In this document: one piece after another, positions 8,213 to 15,840 of the stretch
Layout: each line of letters begins with the position of its first letter
How positions within the stretch are numbered: position 1 is the stretch's first letter
Assembly: GCA_016928355.1 (NCBI GenBank)
Contig: JAFGKW010000007.1
Location: 1 to 64,000 of the forward strand
From: Methanomicrobiaceae archaeon
GTDB taxonomy: Archaea > Halobacteriota > Methanomicrobia > Methanomicrobiales > Methanomicrobiaceae
Reading direction: 5' to 3'
DNA length: 64,000 bases
Notes under the pieces: generated by a model
What the model saw: only the letters and a program-made list of their open reading frames with translations
The model's database searches: none
Told to the model about the DNA's origin: nothing
Translations under genes and position numbers: made by a program

Positions 8213-10137
8213 GCGAATTTATGTATTTCCCTTTTCCTGCAATTGTCGGGCAAGATGCGGTGAAGAAGGCGATACTCTGCACCCTTGTAAATGAAGATCT
8301 CAGGGGACTGCTCATAACAGGAGAGAGGGGTTCTGCAAAGACCGTTCTTGCGAGATCGGCGGCAAGCATACTGGAAGATAAAAAGATCAGGATTATCCCG
8401 CAGAATACAAGCGAAGACAGGCTTTTTGGTTCCATAGATATTGAAAAGGCGATAACAGGGGGAGAGATCGGTATTGTAAAGGGAATACTTGCCGAGAGCG
8501 ACTGCCAGATGATCGTGGCAGACGACATCAACCTTCTCGATGAAAAGATAATTCATGGAATTTTAAATACTGCAGAAACAGGGAATATCCTGATAGAACG
8601 AGACGGTTTTTCAGAGGAAATAAAGACAAGATACATCCTTGCCGCAACAATGGATCCTGAAGAAGGCGAGCTGTCCCCCCAGATGCTTGACAGGTTCGAT
8701 CTCTGTGTTGAAACAGACAAAATCAATAGTGAATCTGAAAGAATTGAAATTATAAGGAAATGCCTTGAATTTGAAAATGAACCCGGGCACTTCCTGGAGA
8801 ATCATGAGAATGAGACCGCAGATGTCAGGGAAAAGATCTCAAAGGCGAAGGAAAGACTTCCCTATGTAATGATTCCTGAGGCGCTTCTTGAAATGATACC
8901 TGAACTGTGCCTTGAACTGAATGTTTCGGGTCAGAGGGGCGATATTGCCCTTGCAAAGACGGCGAAGACGCTGGCTGCAATCGAAGGCAGGGACGATGTA
9001 GTCTTTGAAGATATCAAACAGGCTGCAGCCATGACTCTTGAGCACCGGAGAAGAGGCCTCCCTCCTCAAAGCCCGCCGGACAATTCAGATAACCGGAACA
9101 AAGATGATGAGAGTGAAAATGAAGATAATGAGGATAACAAACCGCAGGAGAATCCTCAAAATAATTCCAGGCCCAATCCTCCGGACAAACAGGGAGAGCA
9201 AAATGACAGTCCGGAGCCTGAAAAGCCTGAGGAGGATGAGCAGAAAGAAGACCCACAGGATATTCCTCCTCCCCCCGAACAGGTATTCGATATCGGCTCG
9301 GCCTTCAGCGTCATAGAATTTCTCGACGAAAGAGGGAGAGCCAAATCAAAAAAGGCGAGCAACGGCCGCAGGACCAGGAACATCAGCCACGACAAAAGCG
9401 GCCATTACATCTCGTATAAACACCGGGACGAGAGAAAGAACGACATCGCCATCGATGCTTCATTAAGGGCTGCCGCACCCTTCCAGAAAACAAGGGATAA
9501 AAAAGGGCTTGCAATCAGGGTGGATAAGAGCGATCTAAGGGAGAAGATACGAGAGAAAAAGACAGGCAATGTCATTCTCTTCCTTGTCGACGCGAGCGGA
9601 TCGATGGGTGTCAGGCAGAGAATGGTGTCTGTCAAGGGAGCCATCCTCTCGCTCCTGAATGATGCCTACCAGAAGAGGGATATGGTCGGTCTCATGATAT
9701 TCCGGAAAAAGGAGGCGAGTCTTCTGCTTCCGCCTACAAGGAGCACCGATCTTGCTTATAAACTCTTAAAGGAAATCCCGACCGGGGGGAGGACTCCGCT
9801 TTCAAAAGGGCTCGTTGAGGCGGCAAAACTGCTGACACAGGGGAGATACTCAAAATCTATGGACTCCAAGACAGTCATTATTCTAACAGACGGCAGGGCA
9901 AACGCCTCTGAATCCGGAAAGAATCCCTATGAAGAACTTCAGGAAGCAGCAGGGAAAGTGAAGGGGAAGGGAATAAAATACGTCGTTGTAGATACTGAAG
10001 AGGGTTTCCCGAGGATGGGGCTCGCAATGGATCTTGCATACGAACTAGATGCAATATACCTCCGTCTGGATGAGCTTGACAGCAGTAAACTTGCGAGATC
10101 GATTGAAAGCATAGTATACAGGGAGCAGCTCGCATGA
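8209..10137 (+). CDS. ChlD/BchD-like chelatase subunit with VWA domain
   Basis: A 642-residue D-type chelatase subunit. It has an N-terminal AAA+ domain (Walker-like GERGSAKT near residue 40) and a Pro/Glu/Asp/Asn-rich linker (about residues 285-365). A C-terminal von Willebrand A domain carries the metal-binding MIDAS DASGSMG near residue 462 and ILTDGRAN further on. In the family the AAA+ part is a platform for the I subunit and the VWA domain contacts the large chelatase subunit. The start overlaps the ChlI-like stop (ATGA), so equal synthesis is likely. Target metal and macrocycle are not evident; cobalt is plausible from the corrinoid context. Confidence 0.88.
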   Translation: MSEFMYFPFPAIVGQDAVKKAILCTLVNEDLRGLLITGERGSAKTVLARSAASILEDKKIRIIPQNTSEDRLFGSIDIEKAITGGEIGIVKGILAESDCQMIVADDINLLDEKIIHGILNTAETGNILIERDGFSEEIKTRYILAATMDPEEGELSPQMLDRFDLCVETDKINSESERIEIIRKCLEFENEPGHFLENHENETADVREKISKAKERLPYVMIPEALLEMIPELCLELNVSGQRGDIALAKTAKTLAAIEGRDDVVFEDIKQAAAMTLEHRRRGLPPQSPPDNSDNRNKDDESENEDNEDNKPQENPQNNSRPNPPDKQGEQNDSPEPEKPEEDEQKEDPQDIPPPPEQVFDIGSAFSVIEFLDERGRAKSKKASNGRRTRNISHDKSGHYISYKHRDERKNDIAIDASLRAAAPFQKTRDKKGLAIRVDKSDLREKIREKKTGNVILFLVDASGSMGVRQRMVSVKGAILSLLNDAYQKRDMVGLMIFRKKEASLLLPPTRSTDLAYKLLKEIPTGGRTPLSKGLVEAAKLLTQGRYSKSMDSKTVIILTDGRANASESGKNPYEELQEAAGKVKGKGIKYVVVDTEEGFPRMGLAMDLAYELDAIYLRLDELDSSKLARSIESIVYREQLA

Positions 10138-11117
10138 AATATAAAGAACTGATGAATTTTTCAATATATGAATATGATCTTAAGAAATTTGACAATGACT
10201 GGAATAATTTAAGGAATCTGCTGAAAAATCACGAACTTGATGGCATAGAGCTCCTTGTCAACTTTGAAGAAGTTCCTGATAAAATTCCTGCTGATATTAT
10301 AAATTCTGTTCATCTGCCATCCTTCATGGGATGGTACAGGCTATGGGAGGATGAAAATTTTAGAGTCCCTGAAGAGATACCTGATGAATCCGTGAAATAT
10401 TTTTACGGCGGACACAGCAGGGAAGAAATTGTTTCGAACTTTTGTGATTGTCTGGTGTATGCATCGGTTTTAGAGCCGGCATACGGCGTATTTCATGCCG
10501 CCTATACTGAAATCGGTACTGCCTTCCAAAACATTCAGCCGTATTCCGACAATGAAATTCTTGAAGGAACTGCTGAATTCCTGAATGAAGTGGCGTCCCG
10601 GTTTCCAGGAGGGGAGCCTCCATTTGAGATCTATATCGAGAACCTGTGGTACCCCGGACTGACATTTCTCGATCCAGACGCAGCACTTGAGTTTATCGAT
10701 AAACTTGAATTCAAAAAATGGAAACTTCTCCTTGATACCGGCCACCTTATGAATGCAACATGCTCATGCAACGAAGAGGAGAATGCAATTGATAAGGTGC
10801 TGGAATTACTTGAAAAGGTTGATAAGAAGATCATTGAGAGGATCGGCAGTATTCACCTCCACCTGAGCACATCCGGTGATTACCAGAATGAGATGAAAGA
10901 GCCTGAGAATTACAGGACGATGACACTTGATGAGAAATATTCATGCATATATGAGCTGCTTAAAAACGTCGACCAGCACAGACCTTTTTCTTCAGAAAGA
11001 TGCAGGGAGATAGTTGACTTCATCTCCCCGGAATTTGTTACCCATGAACTTCCGGGCATGACGGCGGAAGAGATAGAGGATAATATCCGTTGGCAGACAA
11101 AAGCCTTGCGTTATTAG
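10134..11117 (+). CDS. sugar phosphate isomerase/epimerase-like TIM-barrel protein
   Basis: A 327-residue protein resembling the AP-endonuclease-2/xylose isomerase-like TIM barrels. Candidate metal ligands stand at strand ends: Glu in FEIYIENLW, Asp and His in LLLDTGHLMNA, and His in IGSIHLHLS. It overlaps the ChlD-like gene by 4 bp (ATGA), so it is co-translated with a chelatase subunit. No substrate can be deduced. Family members act on sugars or small ketones or cleave C-C/C-N bonds, so a role in macrocycle side-chain or lower-ligand chemistry is only a guess. Confidence 0.65.
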   Translation: MKYKELMNFSIYEYDLKKFDNDWNNLRNLLKNHELDGIELLVNFEEVPDKIPADIINSVHLPSFMGWYRLWEDENFRVPEEIPDESVKYFYGGHSREEIVSNFCDCLVYASVLEPAYGVFHAAYTEIGTAFQNIQPYSDNEILEGTAEFLNEVASRFPGGEPPFEIYIENLWYPGLTFLDPDAALEFIDKLEFKKWKLLLDTGHLMNATCSCNEEENAIDKVLELLEKVDKKIIERIGSIHLHLSTSGDYQNEMKEPENYRTMTLDEKYSCIYELLKNVDQHRPFSSERCREIVDFISPEFVTHELPGMTAEEIEDNIRWQTKALRY

Positions 11118-11188
11118 CTCTTTTAAATGGAATCAGGAACCATCCCACTTATTTCGGTTTGCCGGACATCACATTTAATTAAAAATAA

Positions 11189-11204
11189 TTTTATTTAACT
11201 TAAA
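11189..11204. promoter_or_regulatory. AT-rich motif shared with the cobN upstream region
   Basis: The 16-mer TTTTATTTAACTTAAA lies 71 bp before the second CbiZ-like gene and recurs identically at 25938-25953, upstream of the divergent cobN-like gene. Its core TTTAAcTTAAA is almost palindromic. This could be a shared operator or a TATA-rich promoter element; chance matching is possible in such AT-rich DNA. Confidence 0.35.
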
Positions 11205-11274
11205 TTAAATATAGTTGTAGTAGAAGAATGTCCGAAAAGATCATATTCGGATTAAGCTAAAGGAGATTTTTAAC

Positions 11275-12411
11275 TTGACTGAAAATGGGAGCAATCAGGA
11301 AGAATCAGATAGTGAACTGAAGCTGATATATGAAACAGGAAGCGGGGAGAAAGTCTATCGGAACAACAACACAATTGTTGTCAGGCTGCCTGAAAACAGG
11401 AATGCTATCACCACGTCGTATGTAAACGGCGGCTACCAGGAAAATCTCGAGGCTGTTTTCAACCACGAGCCGGACCCGACAAAGGGACATTGCGGTCATG
11501 ACCTTGAAGGAGGAAGCGTTGAGGCATATATAGAAATCCATGCAAAAAGGCTGGGACTCAGTCCTGACAGGATTGCAGCAATGATGACGGCTGCAAAGAT
11601 GTATAACGCCGCAATAAGCACCCGTTCGTTCCGTGATCTTGAAGTGACCGCAATAGTCACAGCCGGCATTGAAATCAACGGGGGAAGAGCAGGAGATCCT
11701 GCATCATGGCACGAGGAGGACGGGAATAACGTGTACGTAGGCGGCACCATCAACACCATTATTATCATCAGTTCAAACCTCCCTGCCCATGCACTGAGCA
11801 GGGTGATAATGACCGCAACTGAGGCAAAAACGGTTGCGATCCAGCAGCTCATGGCACCAAGCAGGTACTCGACAGGTATTGCTACAGGATCCGGAACGGA
11901 CCAGATCTCTGTAATTTCCAACATGGCCAGTCCGAACGTCATTACCTGGGCAGGGAAACACTCGAAACTCGGAGAACTCGTGGCAAAATGTGTAATCGAA
12001 GCTACAACAGAGGCGCTCGACAGGCAGACAGGACTAAACCCTGATAACCAGCGTGATATGCTCGTCAGGCTGGACAGGTTTGGAATTGACGAGAAAAAAT
12101 ACTGGGAGACTGCGTCCTCGCTTGAAGGTGAGAACAGGAAGGAACAGTTCATAAAAGACCTGAGAGAATTTTCAAAGAACCCCTCGGTCGTTGCAATGAC
12201 ATCGTCTATTCTCCATATTCTCGATGAGATCGAGTGGGGCCTTGTTCCTGAAATTGCCGGAAAGAAGGCTGCATTTTCCACCATGAAAACCCTGCCTGGG
12301 ATGACAGAAGTCCGGAATCAGCCCGATTTCGGCTCTGTGATGAATGAGCGGGATTCTATCATAAATAACTGGGTAAGGCTGACCTCCTGGTGTGTCAAGA
12401 ACGGATTCTGA
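11275..12411 (+). CDS. cbiZ: CbiZ-like adenosylcobinamide amidohydrolase, copy 2
   Basis: A 378-residue full-length paralogue of the protein at 6022, sharing NGGYQEN, TAGIEINGGRAGDPAS, VIMTATEAKTVAIQQL, ATGSGTDQISVISN and GKHSKLGELVAK. It also has the same C-terminal extension ending in NERDSIINNW...WCVKNGF. TTG start preceded by AAGGAGAT (about 11260-11267). It opens the operon that continues into a corrin/heme-type importer and the nitrogenase-like genes. Its base composition resembles the neighbouring genes, unlike the AT-rich copy 1. Having two CbiZ copies in one locus suggests either dosage or separate substrates. Confidence 0.82.
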   Translation: MTENGSNQEESDSELKLIYETGSGEKVYRNNNTIVVRLPENRNAITTSYVNGGYQENLEAVFNHEPDPTKGHCGHDLEGGSVEAYIEIHAKRLGLSPDRIAAMMTAAKMYNAAISTRSFRDLEVTAIVTAGIEINGGRAGDPASWHEEDGNNVYVGGTINTIIIISSNLPAHALSRVIMTATEAKTVAIQQLMAPSRYSTGIATGSGTDQISVISNMASPNVITWAGKHSKLGELVAKCVIEATTEALDRQTGLNPDNQRDMLVRLDRFGIDEKKYWETASSLEGENRKEQFIKDLREFSKNPSVVAMTSSILHILDEIEWGLVPEIAGKKAAFSTMKTLPGMTEVRNQPDFGSVMNERDSIINNWVRLTSWCVKNGF

Positions 12412-12420
12412 GGAACAGTC

Positions 12421-12492
12421 ATGTGCAACATTGTAATTACAATCCCCCTGGTTAAAGGAGAGTTCATAACCATTAAAAGGTGGCCGGCTTGA
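12421..12492 (+). CDS. possible 23-residue small ORF
   Basis: ATG at 12421 opens 23 codons (MCNIVITIPLVKGEFITIKRWPA) ending with TGA at 12490-12492. GAGG at 12410-12413 is suitably spaced as a ribosome-binding site. The stop overlaps a TTG that is the best start for the next gene. It could be a small coupled peptide or simply the leader of the binding-protein gene. No similarity is recognised. Confidence 0.3.
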   Translation: MCNIVITIPLVKGEFITIKRWPA

Positions 12493-13736
12493 TACAGGAA
12501 CAACAGAAAAAGATCATTTTTGCACTGTCTGCAGTAATAATTATTGCAGTATGTATAGCCGGAATATCCCTGTCAGCAAATAACACAGACAGCAGTCAGT
12601 CCCCTGAAATCGTGCAGGAACAATCAGAATACGCAGGAGACCTTTTTACCGATAAATCATATCCCGAGTATGCAACCGGTTATACAATTGAGTATCACGG
12701 GAACTTTAAAGTCGTTCAGGTAAATGACCCCTGGGGAAGAATCTCAAAGGATCTGACATATCTCCTTGTCCCGAAAGGAGAGGATGTACCGGCAGGGTAT
12801 CCCAATGCAAGAGTTATTTCAATACCAGTTGACTCTGTAATCTCACTCTCGGTAGCAGCACTGCCGCATTTGAAGGAACTTGGCGAAGCATCCTCTATCA
12901 AGGGCCATAACGGAATTTACCTTGTCTATGATGAGTATTATCATAAACTTGCCGGGGGAGGCAAAATCCTTGAGATCGGAAGCGGGGCTATGTCAATGGA
13001 GACACAACTCAATGTTGAGCAGATGATAGAGCTTGAGCCTGACCTTGTCTTTTGTTCTGCAACAAATATGGATGACTATGATAACCGTGGCAAACTTGAA
13101 GAAGCCGGACTTACACCGGCGATAGTTGCAGACTGGATGGAAAATGATCCACTTGGAAGAGCTGAATGGATTAAATTTTTCGCTGCATTTTACAATAAAG
13201 AAAAAACTGCCAATGAGTATTTTGACAGGATAAAGGAGAATTACACTGCAATTAAAGAGAAGGCCGGCACTGTTGAGACAAGACCCACCATATTTTCAGG
13301 ATTTGATTATCAGGGCATCTGGTATGCTCCCGGAGGGGAGAGCTATGTTGCAAAACTCTTCTCAGATGCAGGCGGGGATTACATATATGGAGATAATGAG
13401 GAAGCCGGCTCTCTGACACTCGATTTTGAGTCAGTATATGATCAGGCAGAAGATGTAGATTTCTGGCTGAATACCGGATATGGGGATGATTCAGGAGAAA
13501 TTCTTGCATATGATGACAGATATTCTAAATTTAAGGCATACAAGACAGGAAACATCTACACTTACAATCTAAGGGTAAATGATTACGGCGGGAACGACTA
13601 CTGGCAGTCGGGATTGATTAATCCTGATGTTGTACTTGCTGATCTGGTCAGGATACTGCACCCGGAACTTCTTCCGGATCACAAACTGTATTACTATCAG
13701 AACATTTGTGAAAGCCAGGGCGGTGAGAGCGCATGA
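12489..13736 (+). CDS. ABC transporter substrate-binding protein, BtuF/FepB type
   Basis: A 415-residue extracellular binding protein (PF01497-like) for corrinoid, heme or iron-chelate import. An N-terminal hydrophobic anchor (about residues 8-28, with no clear lipobox Cys) is followed by two lobes; VEQMIELEPDLVFCSATN and DFWLNTGYG fit the family. I prefer TTG 12489, which has AAAAGGTGG just upstream, over the in-frame GTG at 12480 that lies inside that ribosome-binding site. It is the first gene of a complete importer (permease and ATPase follow) that runs directly into the NifH/NifE-like fusion, so its ligand may be the reductase substrate. Confidence 0.82.
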   Translation: MIQEQQKKIIFALSAVIIIAVCIAGISLSANNTDSSQSPEIVQEQSEYAGDLFTDKSYPEYATGYTIEYHGNFKVVQVNDPWGRISKDLTYLLVPKGEDVPAGYPNARVISIPVDSVISLSVAALPHLKELGEASSIKGHNGIYLVYDEYYHKLAGGGKILEIGSGAMSMETQLNVEQMIELEPDLVFCSATNMDDYDNRGKLEEAGLTPAIVADWMENDPLGRAEWIKFFAAFYNKEKTANEYFDRIKENYTAIKEKAGTVETRPTIFSGFDYQGIWYAPGGESYVAKLFSDAGGDYIYGDNEEAGSLTLDFESVYDQAEDVDFWLNTGYGDDSGEILAYDDRYSKFKAYKTGNIYTYNLRVNDYGGNDYWQSGLINPDVVLADLVRILHPELLPDHKLYYYQNICESQGGESA

Positions 13737-14806
13737 ATATCTCCGCCAGTAATCATGGTGACAGCTTCAGGAGACTTGCCATAGTCATACCAGTGATCCT
13801 CATAATCCTGATTTTCCTTTTTATTCTGGACCTGCTGACAGGATCTGTCAATATACCTCCGGATGCATTTATAAAAATGCTTACAGGCGGGGATGTGAAG
13901 ACCACCTGGGTGAACATCTTCTGGGACTGGAGGCTGCCTAAAGCAATAACCGCAGCATTTGCTGGTGGAGCGCTTGCTCTTTCCGGTCTTCTTATGCAGA
14001 CATTCTTTAGAAACCCACTTGCCGATCCCTATATCCTTGGTATCAGTTCGGGAGCAAGTCTCGGTGTTGCACTGGTGATGCTCTCGGCAGGAGCCTGTGG
14101 TGTAGGGGCGATCTTTGCAACAATCGGATTTATCGGCGACCTGAGCATATCGGTGGCCGCAATCATAGGATCTTTTGCAGTTCTGGCACTGATACTGGCA
14201 ATATCCTCAAAGATCAAGAGCAATATCACCATCCTTATTCTTGGAATAATGGTATCCTACATAAGCGGCGCAATTGTTACAATTCTCTTGCAGTTTTCAG
14301 ATGAATCCAGCATGCACTCATATACCGCATGGACCTTCGGCAGTTTCTCAGGAGTTACATGGGGACAGATCCCGATTATGATGATCCTTCTTCTTGCGGG
14401 TTTTATTCTTTCGATATGCTCAGTCAAATCCCTAAATGCACTCCTGCTCGGGGAACAGTATGCAGAGAGCATGGGGATGAATTATAAGACAATCAGGACG
14501 GTCATCATTACAAACACGGCACTTATGGCAGGAGTTGTCACGGCATTCTGCGGCCCTATAGGTTTTCTTGGTATTGCTGTCCCACACCTGTGCAGGGCCA
14601 TGTTCGTAACTGGCGATCACCGCATACTTGTACCCGGCTGTATCATTGTCGGGGGAATTATCGCTCTCTGTACGGACATCATCTCGCACCTTCCCGGAAC
14701 AGACATCATACTGCCGCTCAATGCAATCACGGCCCTCTTCGGTGCCCCGGTTGTCATATGGGTGATCGTTCGTGGAACCAAATTCGGGCGTGGGGTGACA
14801 ACATGA
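13733..14806 (+). CDS. ABC transporter permease, BtuC/FecCD type
   Basis: A 357-residue FecCD-family permease with about ten membrane segments. Hallmarks: RLPKAITAAFAGGALALSGLLMQTFFRNPLADPYILGISSGASLG near the N-terminus and CGPIGFLGIAVPHLCRAMFVTGDHR toward the C-terminus, the segment contacting the ATPase. Members import cobalamin, heme or ferric siderophores. The start overlaps the binding protein stop (ATGA), and its stop overlaps the ATPase start (ATGA). Confidence 0.92.
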   Translation: MNISASNHGDSFRRLAIVIPVILIILIFLFILDLLTGSVNIPPDAFIKMLTGGDVKTTWVNIFWDWRLPKAITAAFAGGALALSGLLMQTFFRNPLADPYILGISSGASLGVALVMLSAGACGVGAIFATIGFIGDLSISVAAIIGSFAVLALILAISSKIKSNITILILGIMVSYISGAIVTILLQFSDESSMHSYTAWTFGSFSGVTWGQIPIMMILLLAGFILSICSVKSLNALLLGEQYAESMGMNYKTIRTVIITNTALMAGVVTAFCGPIGFLGIAVPHLCRAMFVTGDHRILVPGCIIVGGIIALCTDIISHLPGTDIILPLNAITALFGAPVVIWVIVRGTKFGRGVTT

Positions 14807-15840
14807 ACGGAGACTCGATTCTGACATGCAATAACCTGACAATCGGTTACCGGAACCAGAAATCAATAACAAAGGAGGTCTCAAAGGATCTCAACCTGAC
14901 CCTGAAACGCGGAGAGCTGGTATGCCTGATCGGCCCCAACGGTGCAGGCAAGTCCACGCTCATACGGACCATTACCGGAATCCAGCCCCCGCTCTGTGGT
15001 GACGTCTGGCTTTGTGATAAAAAGATAGAGGATCACACACCGGATGAGAAGGCAAAGACCCTGAGTGTGGTTCTGACAAGTCCCATCGAGGCCGGATACC
15101 TGACCGCCTTTGATATAGTAGCCCTCGGGAGGTTCCCGTATACCAACTGGGCAGGTAATTTGACAGACTCCGACAGGGATATTGTAATCTCGGCACTCGC
15201 TTCTGTAGGTGCCAAAGAACTCACACGCCGCTTTATTCACGAGATGAGTGACGGCGAGCGGCAGAAGGTTATGATTGCACGTGCTCTTGCACAGGAGCCC
15301 GAGATGATGGTGCTCGATGAGCCGACAGCATTCCTGGATCTTCCGCATAAAATTGAGACCATGCGCATTTTACGAACTGTTGCCCGAAAGACCAGTAAAT
15401 CAATACTGCTCTCTACTCATGATCTAAACCTTGCAATCCGCTGTGCCGACCAGCTCTGGATCATCAACAGGGCCGGAAATATGATCTCGGGAGTGCCAGA
15501 GGATCTCGTCCTCTCAGGCATCTTCGGATCGGCCTTTGAAATTGACGGAGTTTATTTCGATACCATCCGCGGCGAATTCACGATACCGGTGGAGAAGAGA
15601 GGGACATTCTCGCTCTCGGCACCCGAATCGATTGAGAAGATCTGGACACTTTATGCCCTTGAGAGGATCGGATACACCCCGGCAACAGGTCCAGAGGGAG
15701 ATATTAGAATTACTATAGGAAACAATGGCGGGGCACCGGAGTGGGATATTCTCATTGAAGGTTCAGCAAAGAAATGCAGCAGCATCTCAGAAATAATTGA
15801 ATGCCTCTCGACCTCCGGCAGGGGAGGCGGTCCAAATTAG
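14803..15840 (+). CDS. ABC transporter ATPase, BtuD/HmuV type
   Basis: A 345-residue ATPase of the corrinoid/heme/iron-chelate importer family. Walker A is GPNGAGKST (about residue 43), the signature is the variant MSDGE in place of LSGGQ, Walker B is MMVLDEPTAFLD, and the switch His is in LLSTHD. About 90 C-terminal residues extend past the nucleotide-binding domain. The ATG at 14803 is chosen because it overlaps the permease stop (ATGA). The open frame reaches back to 14590, but that part is permease sequence out of frame. The TAG stop at 15838-15840 overlaps the proposed start of the nitrogenase-like fusion. Confidence 0.9.
   Translation: MNGDSILTCNNLTIGYRNQKSITKEVSKDLNLTLKRGELVCLIGPNGAGKSTLIRTITGIQPPLCGDVWLCDKKIEDHTPDEKAKTLSVVLTSPIEAGYLTAFDIVALGRFPYTNWAGNLTDSDRDIVISALASVGAKELTRRFIHEMSDGERQKVMIARALAQEPEMMVLDEPTAFLDLPHKIETMRILRTVARKTSKSILLSTHDLNLAIRCADQLWIINRAGNMISGVPEDLVLSGIFGSAFEIDGVYFDTIRGEFTIPVEKRGTFSLSAPESIEKIWTLYALERIGYTPATGPEGDIRITIGNNGGAPEWDILIEGSAKKCSSISEIIECLSTSGRGGGPN
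15821..15840 (+). promoter_or_regulatory. ribosome-binding site deciding an unusual ATT start
   Basis: GGGGAGGCGGTCC at 15821-15833 precedes ATT at 15836, exactly where the NifH-type N-terminus should begin. The identical 13-mer lies at 18002-18014, before the GTG start of the NifN-like gene. The only conventional start in frame is TTG 15797, which has no good ribosome-binding site and would add 13 residues with no NifH counterpart. Confidence 0.5.

Noticed and set aside
9038-9395. Open frames on both strands within the ChlD-like linker
   Set aside because: They are by-products of the low-complexity Pro/Glu/Asp linker and have no coding signals of their own.
7169-10137. Annotating the ChlI/ChlD-like genes as chlorophyll magnesium chelatase
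   Set aside because: No other chlorophyll genes are present and the host is a methanogen; the corrinoid context makes cobalt or another metal more likely.
14590-14802. N-terminal extension of the importer ATPase
   Set aside because: This stretch is permease coding sequence in another frame; the ATG at 14803 overlaps the permease stop in the usual way.
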